From contig JALXCE010000210.1 in assembly GCA_026991055.1 (NCBI GenBank), positions 1-5,474 on the forward strand: a stretch of DNA of 5,474 nt, given 5' to 3'. Numbering within the stretch: position 1 is the first letter of the stretch; every line of letters starts with the position of its first letter. The notes beneath the pieces are model-generated. The model saw only the letters and a list, made by a program, of their open reading frames with translations, had not been told where the DNA came from and ran no database searches. This document shows positions 1 through 5,381 of this stretch, in pieces. Source of the DNA: Caldifarciminota bacterium. Lineage in GTDB: Bacteria > Hydrothermota > Hydrothermia > B15-G9 > WFZT01. The position numbers were made by a program, and so were the translations under genes.

Positions 1-1029
1 AACCCCCAAAATCGGCCTTCCTGCACCAATGTAATCGTAAATTTTTGAGGTAGAAATGTAGGGATATCGGGCTCCTTTGTCAATAGTCGCAAGTAATACA
101 TGCGCAGAAGCAAGCCTCTCTGGTATTTCTCTCCTCGAAACAAACCCCCCCCATCTGAATAAGGGGAATTTAAACTTCTTTCGATAGACTCCAGTGGCAT
201 CACTGTAAACCCTCACCTCTATTTTCAATGATGGATTTTCCTGAACGAGGGTGCTAAAGGCCTCAAACAAAGGCTCGGGGTTGGTTATGTAGGTAATACT
301 CCCCGCATAGGCAAAAATCAGTTTATCAGAAACGGGAAAATCTCTTACATCCGGAAACTCCTCAGGGTCAAAACCGTGGGGAATCACCCTGCTCCTTTCC
401 GCCCCAATCGCCAACCTACCATCAACAATTGCCTGATTTACACCTGTGATAAAATCAGCTCTGGTGACAAGAAGTTTCTCGAGTTCCTTTAGCAACTTCT
501 GATGAATGGCAGTAGGGAAAATACCGAAGGGGTTTTCATACCATGCATCTCGATAGTCGAGCACAACAGGCCTCCCAGTGAGCCGACCAACAGTGATCGC
601 AATTAGATGGGCTGTCAGGGGTGGAGATGTGGAAAAAATGACATCTATCCCTTCACTTTTCACTATTTTTACGGCCTTTAAAACTGCAGGATAAAACCAG
701 AGGGCCTTGGAGTCCGGAAGCATGAAGAAATTCTCCAATTTCGCGAGCTTTCTCCTGCCTTCTTCGTTTGAAACCACTGTGGAGCGATGGAGGCCCAGAA
801 GGGGCAAAATACTGTCATGCTCAATGGAAAGGGCCCTGAAGACTTTCAAATTTTTCGGCAAATCATCCGCAAGCCCCTGATCTTCAAAGGTGTGCCTCAC
901 ACCCCGTGAGGTAAGCACCACCGAATCCCAGCCGTAAAGACGCAGATATTTGATGAATTTCACCACCCTGACGGACCCGGCAAGCCCAATGGGTGGGAAA
1001 TAGTATGAGACCATGAGCACTTTCTTCAT
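1..1029 (-). CDS. GT4-type glycosyltransferase, C-terminus cut by window edge
   Basis: This is probably a retaining, nucleotide-sugar-dependent glycosyltransferase of the GT-B fold, acting at the cytoplasmic face of the membrane in glycan or glycolipid synthesis. The frame is open for 343 codons from ATG at 1029 to the window edge. Residues 9-23 (YYFPPIGLAGSVRVV) form the N-terminal Rossmann segment with its glycine loop. Residues 129-163 carry the DVIFSTSPPLTAH segment and VVLDYRDAW, typical of the GT4-like N-terminal domain. Residues 215-221 read VIPHGFD, the usual interdomain linker. Residues 239-244 (FAYAGS) begin the C-terminal domain, and 327-341 (TSKIYDYIGAGRPIL) match the nucleotide-sugar site, with Asp332 where Glu is more common. 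Relatives are about 400 residues, so roughly 60-80 are missing. Its ATG overlaps the stop of the upstream glycosyltransferase (ATGA), with no clear Shine-Dalgarno site, implying translational coupling. A run of eight G lies in codons 293-295. Sugar and acceptor cannot be inferred. Confidence 0.88.
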   Translation of the reverse strand, partial: MKKVLMVSYYFPPIGLAGSVRVVKFIKYLRLYGWDSVVLTSRGVRHTFEDQGLADDLPKNLKVFRALSIEHDSILPLLGLHRSTVVSNEEGRRKLAKLENFFMLPDSKALWFYPAVLKAVKIVKSEGIDVIFSTSPPLTAHLIAITVGRLTGRPVVLDYRDAWYENPFGIFPTAIHQKLLKELEKLLVTRADFITGVNQAIVDGRLAIGAERSRVIPHGFDPEEFPDVRDFPVSDKLIFAYAGSITYITNPEPLFEAFSTLVQENPSLKIEVRVYSDATGVYRKKFKFPLFRWGGFVSRREIPERLASAHVLLATIDKGARYPYISTSKIYDYIGAGRPILGV

Positions 1030-2066
1030 AAATCTTCGAAAAAACTCCTCAGGTTCTCCTCGAAATTTGCCCTCTCCATCACGAGACGTTTATTAAACTT
1101 TACTCCAGTCTCAACCATCCGTGGGTTCTCAATCGCCTCAAGCATGGCCTTGCTCAGGGACTTAGCGTCATGAGGTTTAAACAACAAACCGTTTCTCCCA
1201 TGCTCAATCCACTCTCTGTTGCCCGGTATATCTGTCACAATAGGGAAGCATCCAGCGGCCATAGCCTCAAGCAGCGAGACAGAGGTAGAATCCGTGTGGG
1301 AGGCAGAGACGTAAAACCTGCTCTTGAGTAAATTTGCGATAATTGTTTCACGTGAAACCCTGCCTGTAAGCTCTATGCCTTTGATTTTTTCCCTCTCGAT
1401 AAAATTTTTAATTTCACCTGCCAGAGCCCCGCTGCTCATCATAATGAGTTTTGCACTGTGGCTCTTCCTGAGTTCCTTAAAAGCCCTGACAATTGTCATG
1501 GGGTCCATATCTCTATCAAGCCTTCTGTGTGTAACAAAAATCAACTCCTTTTTCTCGGGTATTTCAAGCCCTCTATCTTCCTTTTTGAGGCCAAATGGAA
1601 ACACTCGAATTTTATCAAGTCCAACTCTGTAATCCTCCACCAGTATCGATTTCATGAAATTTGCATCAACGTGCACCCTGTTAAACCCTCTCACGATCCA
1701 TCCTGTAGCCCTTCGGTGTAACGGACTCTTTCGGGGCACAACGAGCAGGTCACTCCCCCAGACAGAGAGCGCCTTTTTGCCGGGCAAAAAACGGGCTATT
1801 AGACCATAGTTTGGGATAAAATGGGCACTTACAACGTCGGGCCTGATTGAACGATAAATCCTTAAAAACTGGGGTATTGCAGGAATGTAGCGCTTAAAAT
1901 TTCTTTTCTCTGTTAAGGGCTCTACTCTGTGAATTACAAACCTTCTGGTTTCCATAACAGGCTCTTCAAGGGATGCCACGTGGACTTCGTGCCCCTGCTC
2001 GCTCAAAGTCTCAGCAAAAAGGTATGTATGGTATGACGAGAGGTCAGAGAGAATGAGGATTCGCAT
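1026..2066 (-). CDS. GT4-type glycosyltransferase (346 aa)
   Basis: This is a GT-B fold glycosyltransferase, likely of family GT4, that transfers a sugar from a nucleotide donor to a glycan or lipid acceptor at the inner membrane. The N-terminus (MRILILSDLSSYHTYLFAETL) is a Rossmann start followed by a helix and a strand, EVHVASL. Residues 77-91 (DVVSAHFIPNYGLIA) and 103-108 (WGSDLL) fit the acceptor domain. Residues 156-160 (FPFGL) are the linker. Residues 177-189 (FVTHRRLDRDMDP) open the donor domain. Residues 259-272 (DSTSVSLLEAMAAG) are the EX7E-type donor site, with Asp259 replacing the first Glu and Glu267 kept, followed by FPIVTDIPGNREWI. The length is near the low end of the family and the gene looks complete. 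The start lies 5 bases after the stop of the OmpA-like gene and has no strong Shine-Dalgarno site; the stop overlaps the next glycosyltransferase start by 4 bases. Substrate is unknown. Confidence 0.9.
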   Translation of the reverse strand: MRILILSDLSSYHTYLFAETLSEQGHEVHVASLEEPVMETRRFVIHRVEPLTEKRNFKRYIPAIPQFLRIYRSIRPDVVSAHFIPNYGLIARFLPGKKALSVWGSDLLVVPRKSPLHRRATGWIVRGFNRVHVDANFMKSILVEDYRVGLDKIRVFPFGLKKEDRGLEIPEKKELIFVTHRRLDRDMDPMTIVRAFKELRKSHSAKLIMMSSGALAGEIKNFIEREKIKGIELTGRVSRETIIANLLKSRFYVSASHTDSTSVSLLEAMAAGCFPIVTDIPGNREWIEHGRNGLLFKPHDAKSLSKAMLEAIENPRMVETGVKFNKRLVMERANFEENLRSFFEDL

Positions 2067-2071
2067 GCCGG

Positions 2072-2569
2072 CTAACGGGAATAGATGGTAATTACAACCT
2101 TGTTGGCAACCTTATTGGTGGTAAAGGTTCGAATGGCCTCCGGTTTTACTCCATTTTTCACGAAAAAGTTCTTAAGTAATGCCGCACGGTTCTTCTGAAC
2201 CCTGTCCACCCTCGCCCCTTTATAGACCAGAATATCAAACCTTTCGGCATTGGAGTTTGACCTTAAAAAAGCCCTTAGAATTCCAATTCCCTCGCGGGTT
2301 AGAGCCGCTTTGCCCGATACAAATAGACGGGTTATGGGAAAAACCTTTCGCTTAACCTTGAGCTTCTCCTTCACCTGAACCGTGTCCATCACTGGAAGTT
2401 TACTTGATTCAAACAGCTTCTGTGAGAGCTGTTTTGTAAGATTCTCATTTTCCACCCTGAGGTCCTGAACGACCGATTTCAGGGGCAGGTACTGGAATTT
2501 ATAGAAGTAGGTGAAGATTCCAAGGAGGGCAAGCCAGAGTATCAGAAGAACAAAGTTAAATATTCTCAT
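2072..2569 (-). CDS. Membrane-anchored protein with degenerate OmpA-like domain
   Basis: This 165-residue protein has an N-terminal membrane segment (about residues 4-22, hydrophobic, after MRIFN), then a short predicted coiled coil (about 31-55), a Lys/Val-rich linker, and a C-terminal domain from about 81 to 163. The C-terminal part resembles an OmpA/MotB-like peptidoglycan-associating fold. Residues 83-101 (FVSGKAALTREGIGILRAF) match the opening strand and helix, 114-121 (LVYKGARV) sits where the G-H-T-D strand normally lies, RAALLKNFFVKNGV (128-141) matches the conserved Arg-Ala helix, and NKVVITI (156-162) matches the closing strand. The usual NxxLSxxRA loop is shortened, so peptidoglycan binding is uncertain. 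Most of the protein would lie in the periplasm. The start overlaps the end of the CcmD-like gene by 14 bases, so the two are coupled. Assignment to the OmpA family is my inference from pattern; the topology is clearer than the function. Confidence 0.72.
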   Translation of the reverse strand: MRIFNFVLLILWLALLGIFTYFYKFQYLPLKSVVQDLRVENENLTKQLSQKLFESSKLPVMDTVQVKEKLKVKRKVFPITRLFVSGKAALTREGIGILRAFLRSNSNAERFDILVYKGARVDRVQKNRAALLKNFFVKNGVKPEAIRTFTTNKVANKVVITIYSR

Positions 2570-2690
2570 TCTGCTTTTCTTCTAACTCTTTTAGCTCCTT
2601 CTCAAGCTTTGCGACCTTGGAGTGAATCTTCAGGAGGTAAAGGAAGATGCCGATCCATATTAGAGAATAAGCTATAAATAAATTCTTCAT
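2556..2690 (-). CDS. CcmD-like small membrane protein (44 aa)
   Basis: This is a very small inner-membrane protein. Residues 5-20 (FIAYSLIWIGIFLYLL) form one transmembrane helix containing the AYxxIWxGxFLYLL pattern of the CcmD family. A charged Lys/Glu heptad-like tail (24-41, SKVAKLEKELKELEEKQN) follows and should lie in the cytoplasm. Known CcmD proteins help haem-loaded CcmE release from the CcmABC complex in cytochrome c maturation. No other ccm gene is visible here, so a cytochrome role is only an analogy; it could be a small partner of the OmpA-like protein whose start it overlaps. The start at 2690 is chosen because AAGGAG lies 6 bases upstream. A longer reading from 2810 would run through the tRNA gene and is an artefact. 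Confidence 0.75.
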   Translation of the reverse strand: MKNLFIAYSLIWIGIFLYLLKIHSKVAKLEKELKELEEKQNENI

Positions 2691-2693
2691 TTT

Positions 2694-2702
2694 GAGCTCC
2701 TT
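2694..2702 (-). promoter_or_regulatory. Ribosome binding site that fixes the CcmD-like start
   Basis: On the minus strand AAGGAGCTC precedes ATG at 2690, with 6 bases between AAGGAG and the start codon. It lies only a few bases after the tRNA 3' end (2708), so translation begins right after the tRNA and not inside it. Confidence 0.8.
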
Positions 2703-2707
2703 TTGAG

Positions 2708-2780
2708 AGCCACCGGGCGGACTTGAACCGCCGACCTGCGGTTTACGAAACCGCTGCTCTGCCGACTGAGCTACGGTGGC
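2708..2780 (-). tRNA. tRNA-Thr (anticodon CGU)
   Basis: A complete 73-base cloverleaf can be folded. The acceptor stem GCCACCG pairs perfectly with CGGTGGC. The D stem is GCTC/GAGC. The anticodon stem GCGGT/ACCGC carries the loop TTCGTAA, giving anticodon CGU, which reads the Thr codon ACG. A 5-base variable loop (AGGTC) follows, and the T stem GGCGG/CCGCC carries the loop TTCAAGT. The discriminator base is U and CCA is not encoded, so CCA must be added by tRNA nucleotidyltransferase. A promoter lies directly upstream and the CcmD-like gene starts 17 bases after the tRNA end, with no terminator between them. Confidence 0.97.
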
Positions 2781-2795
2781 CCTTATGGGCTTAAA

Positions 2796-2824
2796 ATAAT
2801 AATTTCCCAACCCTCACGGGTCAA
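2796..2824 (-). promoter_or_regulatory. Sigma70-type promoter of the tRNA-Thr operon
   Basis: On the minus strand TTGACC (2819-2824) and TATTAT (2796-2801) are separated by 17 bases. Transcription would begin near 2788-2790, giving a roughly 10-base leader before the tRNA. As no terminator is seen after the tRNA, this promoter may also serve the CcmD-like, OmpA-like and glycosyltransferase genes. A GC-rich stretch (GTGAGGGTTGGG) fills the spacer. Confidence 0.7.
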
Positions 2825-3106
2825 GACGATGCCGGGCACTATAACCCACGCTCAAAGGAATTTACAATTTTTTAAGATCGTTTGCCACAGAAGGGGATAC
2901 CTTGTCTATCCATGTATAAATTGAATGGTCGAGAGCTCAAGCCTAACCCCTTTGTTTGAAAGAGAAGGCATCTTTTATGAAGTTTTTCGATTTCAAAAGA
3001 ACTAATCACAGTTCCAGACAAACATGAAGAAAGCTACAATTACAGTCTCGAGTGGATTGTAGGAAAATTTTATTTCACCAAAAAATCTCCGTATACAATC
3101 AAAATC
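2825..3106. other. Intergenic region between divergent units, no gene seen
   Basis: This lies between the leftward tRNA promoter and the rightward mntA promoter. It is AT-rich and has stop codons in all frames at short intervals. A frame from about 2968 to 3123 is open for some 46 codons but has no credible start or Shine-Dalgarno site. I see no RNA gene, strong hairpin or recognisable protein remnant. Confidence 0.5.
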
Positions 3107-3135
3107 TTGATTTTCTTTGTATGAGATTTTATTTT
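3107..3135 (+). promoter_or_regulatory. Candidate promoter of the mntA-hepT remnant
   Basis: TTGATT (3107-3112) and TATTTT (3130-3135) are spaced by 17 bases, a moderate match to sigma70 consensus in an AT-rich region where chance matches are common. The predicted start near 3141-3143 falls just before the ATG at 3145. The -35 box is the right arm of a small inverted repeat (AATCAA at 3097-3102, TTGATT at 3107-3112), which could be an operator but may be chance. Confidence 0.4.
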
Positions 3136-3144
3136 AGCAGTGAC

Positions 3145-3450
3145 ATGATTACCAAAAATGAGGTTTTGAAAATACTCAAAGATCATAAGGAAGAAATGAG
3201 AAGCTTTGGTGTTAAAAGGATCGGATTTTTCGGTTCTTTTGCGAAGGGAACTTCGAACGAGAACAGTGATATAGATATAGTAGTAGAATTCGAGAAGGGC
3301 AAGGCAACCTTCAAGAATGTCGGTGGACTATTAGAATTCCTTGAGAAGCTTTTGGGCAGAGACATCGATCTACTGACTCCTAAGGGAATTGAATCAATAC
3401 GGATTGAGCACGTGAGAGAACAGATTAAAAAAGAGGTAATCTATGTCTAA
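3145..3450 (+). CDS. mntA: MntA-like minimal nucleotidyltransferase (antitoxin type)
   Basis: This 101-residue protein belongs to the minimal nucleotidyltransferase family found as the antitoxin in MntA-HepT (MNT-HEPN) modules. In characterised systems MntA attaches AMP groups to a tyrosine of HepT and blocks its RNase activity. After an N-terminal helix, GFFGSFAKG (27-35) is the nucleotide-binding turn, SDIDIVVEF (41-49) holds the metal-binding Asp42 and Asp44, and DIDLL (73-77) supplies the third acidic residue, Asp75. All catalytic residues are present, so the enzyme could be active. I chose ATG 3145 because the domain begins there; a GTG at 3052 and an ATG at 3121 are possible, but their added residues look random. 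No Shine-Dalgarno site is visible. Its stop overlaps the start of the hepT remnant by 8 bases, the usual arrangement of the pair. Because that partner is broken, this copy may be an orphan or may act on another HEPN protein. Confidence 0.88.
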   Translation: MITKNEVLKILKDHKEEMRSFGVKRIGFFGSFAKGTSNENSDIDIVVEFEKGKATFKNVGGLLEFLEKLLGRDIDLLTPKGIESIRIEHVREQIKKEVIYV

Positions 3451-3680
3451 AAGAAGCGATAAAGATTTTATTCTTGATATGCTCACTGCTTGTGAGAGAA
3501 TTATGAATTACACAAGGAATATGGACTTTGAGGATTTTGAGAATAATGACCTTGTATTAAATGCTGTAGTAAGGAATATCGAAATCTGTTGACGTAGATA
3601 TAATCTGGGATATTGTGCAAACTGATATTCCAGATCTCTCTAAAAAGCTCCGATTCCTCATTGAACAGGAAGGATGGTAA
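3443..3680 (+). pseudogene. hepT: HepT-like HEPN toxin with internal out-of-frame deletion
   Basis: Two pieces of one HEPN-domain protein are visible in different frames. The first reads 49 residues from ATG 3443 (MSKRSDKDFILDMLTACERI at the start, AVVRNIEI at 41-48) and stops at TGA 3590. The second, frame +1 from 3588 to TAA 3680, reads VDVDIIWDIVQTDIPDLSKK and ends EQEGW, the normal C-terminal helix of HepT. In intact HepT proteins (about 110-116 residues) the two are joined by some 35-37 residues running from GEA through the RxxxxHxY motif to YFG. That segment is absent: nothing between them encodes it. The lost part contains the RNase catalytic Arg and His and the tyrosine that MntA modifies, so neither toxicity nor modification should remain. 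The start overlaps the mntA stop, as in working modules. The deletion size is estimated from memory of the family and not from an alignment. Confidence 0.85.
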
Positions 3681-3682
3681 TA

Positions 3683-3991
3683 ATGCAGAACTTCGAGGAA
3701 GACTACTCTAAAAGTTTTTATACTTTTTTTTCAGATGAATCTAATGCTTATTAACTTGTTGATGCGGTAAAGATTTGGCTTTACGAACTACAATTATGTC
3801 GATTATCCCCCCTCAATATTCGACAAAATTGGACGATTTTGTCGAATAGAGAGGCTGGTCGACATCCGGAATTAAAAGTTTCCTTCATCTATTTAGGAGC
3901 TCCCAATTTTCAAAAAGCTCAAGAAACAGCATGCAAAAAGAAAAGTTGTCTTGAGGCAGTGTCTCAGGTGACCCTGAATTCAATCAAATAG
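3683..3991 (+). other. Possible decayed reading frame after hepT
   Basis: An ATG at 3683 follows the hepT stop by 2 bases and has GGAAGG 9 bases upstream. It reads 23 residues (beginning MQNFEEDYSKSF) to TAA at 3752. The same frame then stays open for 78 codons (3755-3988) to TAG at 3989, with no good start of its own. This could be a third gene inactivated by a nonsense mutation, or simply chance. I recognise no family in it, and a 13-bp palindrome lies inside, which argues for non-coding DNA. Confidence 0.2.
3817..3848. repeat. Perfect 13-bp inverted repeat with 6-base loop
   Basis: The arms TATTCGACAAAAT (3817-3829) and ATTTTGTCGAATA (3836-3848) are exact reverse complements separated by TGGACG. 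No T-run follows on either strand, so it does not look like an intrinsic terminator. It might be a dimeric regulator's operator, a dispersed palindromic element, or a stable RNA hairpin. Confidence 0.85.
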
Positions 3992-4070
3992 GTGTCTTTT
4001 ATAAATCTACCCGAGAAAAATTTAACGACAGTTAAATTTTTCTCGGGTCAAAGTTAAATTTTGATTGAAT
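3978..4070. repeat. Nested inverted repeat: 11-bp outer arms around an 18-bp hairpin
   Basis: The inner hairpin has perfect 18-base arms, ACCCGAGAAAAATTTAAC (4009-4026) and its complement (4031-4048), with the loop GACA. Outside it, ATTCAATCAAA (3978-3988) and TTTGATTGAAT (4060-4070) are exact 11-base reverse complements. The 10-mer GTTAAATTTT occurs twice on the right side (4031-4040 and 4053-4062). I see no target-site duplication or coding content. It resembles a small palindromic mobile-element relic or an RNA structure, but it could also be a terminator-like barrier between the flanking units. Confidence 0.8.
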
Positions 4071-4137
4071 AGCTTGCTCTTACGTGGGCATTGGATGTCC
4101 TATGTCTGTTTTGCCCCTGACGTTAGTGAAAAGGATA

Positions 4138-4170
4138 TGGGAGGGGTGGGCCTTCGGCCCACCCCTCCCA
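4138..4170 (-). terminator. GC-rich intrinsic terminator of the solute-binding protein gene
   Basis: A perfect 15-bp stem with a 3-base loop (arms 4138-4152 and 4156-4170, TGGGAGGGGTGGGCC) lies 25 bases past the stop codon at 4196. On the minus strand it is followed by TATCCTTTTC, a moderate U-rich tail. On the plus strand the tail is CATTCTTTAA, so some rightward termination of the mntA unit is possible too. The high GC of the stem stands out against its surroundings. Confidence 0.8.
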
Positions 4171-4195
4171 CATTCTTTAAAAATTCAAAATTTCA

Positions 4196-5362
4196 TCACC
4201 ACGGAGGAGTTACAACATCAGGATCAGCTATAATCCCGTAATAATGAAATGCTCCGTTCTTCACAATCTGCACCTGAACGGGTTTGACAACCTCTCTTCC
4301 CTGAGTAAAGCGGTAAAGCACTCCAGTAGCAAGAACTTCATTCTGGAGTGACTGGAGAGCATCCCTGATCTTTGCAGGATTGGTGCTCTTTGCCTTTTTG
4401 ATAGCTTTTGCAAGGAGCATTACCGCATCGTAGGAGGATGCACCCACCATGTCAGGGTCCTCGTTGTACTTCGCTTTGAAATTCTTGATGAAGTTCTGTG
4501 TGATAGAGCTCAGGTCATCCCTGTTCAGGTTCGTCGTAATGATCACACCATTTGCTGCATCTCCGGCAAGCTCGAGAAATTTAGGGGAATCGTATCCTTC
4601 TTCGCCAAGAATCTGGATATTCCAACCCATCTGCTTTACCTGTCTTGCGATCTGGGCAGCCTCGTTGTAGTAAGCCGTTGCAATAAGAAGGTCAGGTTTT
4701 TCTGCCTTTGCCGCTGTGAGAAGAGGAGAAAAGTCTTTCTCCCCAATGGGGTATGTCTTCTCGTAAACGATCTTGGCGCCACCAAGCTGGCGGATTCTCA
4801 TTTTGACACCTTCTGCGAGGGAGCGGCCGTAATCGTTGTCAATAACAAGAAGGGCAATCCTCTTTGCACGGAGGAATTTCAGTGCCACCTCTCCCATAGC
4901 CTTGCCTTCAACTGTGCCGAGGAAACCATTTCTGAAGATGTAGTTTCCGGCCTTTGTTATCTCAGGGTGCACTGCATAAGCTGAAATCATAGGGATTTTA
5001 AACTGCTGGAATATGGGGGCTGCTGCTCTGGTGGGACCCGAGTAAGAGCCGCTAACAGCGGCAACCACCTTATCCTTTGTGACAAGTTTACGTGCAATGG
5101 CAACAGCCTCTGAGGATTTTACACGATCGTCATAGTTGACAAGCACTACCTTTTTGCCGAGGAGGCCGCCATTTTTGTTGATCTCTTCAACTGCAAGTTT
5201 CGCCCCACGGAGGGCCGAGAGACCATCAGCCGCGGCAAAACCCGTCAAAGGAGAGAAAAATCCAATCTTTATTACACCATCAGCCTTTGAGAATCCGGGT
5301 TTTGCCCAGCCTATTCCACCCACAAGTCCTGCTACCAGTACCAGCGCAAGTAACTTCTTCAT
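4196..5362 (-). CDS. Branched-chain-amino-acid-type ABC substrate-binding protein
   Basis: This 388-residue periplasmic protein belongs to the Leu/Ile/Val-binding family (type I fold, Peripla_BP_6) and would capture an amino acid or related small solute for an ABC importer. Residues 1-20 are a signal peptide (MKKLLALVLVAGLV core) with likely cleavage after GWA; no lipobox cysteine is present. The mature protein begins the first lobe with IKIGFFSPLTG (31-41), followed by GAKLAVEEINKNGG (53-66). SGSYSG (104-109) and the IPMISAYA strand (123-130) lie at the ligand cleft, then NYIFRN (140-145). The second lobe carries DNDYG (175-179), KDFSPLL (209-215) and EEGYDS (254-259). SSYDAVMLLAKAI (309-321) is the conserved late helix. 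Length is typical and the gene is intact. The ATG is fixed by a consensus Shine-Dalgarno site. It has its own promoter and terminator, and no permease or ATPase gene is visible, so its transporter must lie elsewhere. Ligand is not predictable; aromatic acids, amides or urea are alternatives. Confidence 0.93.
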   Translation of the reverse strand: MKKLLALVLVAGLVGGIGWAKPGFSKADGVIKIGFFSPLTGFAAADGLSALRGAKLAVEEINKNGGLLGKKVVLVNYDDRVKSSEAVAIARKLVTKDKVVAAVSGSYSGPTRAAAPIFQQFKIPMISAYAVHPEITKAGNYIFRNGFLGTVEGKAMGEVALKFLRAKRIALLVIDNDYGRSLAEGVKMRIRQLGGAKIVYEKTYPIGEKDFSPLLTAAKAEKPDLLIATAYYNEAAQIARQVKQMGWNIQILGEEGYDSPKFLELAGDAANGVIITTNLNRDDLSSITQNFIKNFKAKYNEDPDMVGASSYDAVMLLAKAIKKAKSTNPAKIRDALQSLQNEVLATGVLYRFTQGREVVKPVQVQIVKNGAFHYYGIIADPDVVTPPW

Positions 5363-5365
5363 CTT

Positions 5366-5375
5366 ATCACCTCCT
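5366..5375 (-). promoter_or_regulatory. Consensus ribosome binding site of the solute-binding gene
   Basis: On the minus strand AGGAGGTGAT is a full match to the 16S rRNA tail and ends 3 bases before ATG 5362. This is the strongest Shine-Dalgarno site in the window and suggests high expression, as expected for a binding protein needed in excess of its transporter. Confidence 0.9.
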
Positions 5376-5381
5376 GGTTGA

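Noticed and set aside
1324..1721. Plus-strand open frames within the glycosyltransferase
   Set aside because: They lie antisense to a clearly coding gene and resemble no known protein.
2691..2810. Upstream extension of the CcmD-like gene to ATG 2810
   Set aside because: The added residues (AQSAEQRFRK...GGSSPPG) are a translation of the tRNA-Thr gene, a common annotation artefact. A good Shine-Dalgarno site supports the start at 2690.
2838..2867. Second leftward promoter (TTGTAA, 18 bases, TATAGT) upstream of the tRNA
   Set aside because: The boxes are plausible, but the spacing is less good and the downstream pair TTGACC/TATTAT is a better match closer to the tRNA; it could still be a secondary promoter.
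3052..3144. N-terminal extension of MntA to GTG 3052
   Set aside because: The extra 31 residues show no family likeness, no Shine-Dalgarno site precedes 3052, and the best promoter lies inside the extension. The domain begins at ATG 3145.
3771..3875. Alternative frame reading YPPSIFDKIGRF and onward
   Set aside because: It has no start codon, is bounded by stops at 3768 and 3873, and much of it is generated by the 13-bp palindrome.
3817..4070. CRISPR array
   Set aside because: The repeats are inverted, not direct, differ from each other, and no regular spacer pattern is present.
4138..4170. G-quadruplex from the GGG/GGGG/GGG runs
   Set aside because: Only three adequate G-runs lie on one strand, and the perfect 15-bp hairpin is the better explanation.
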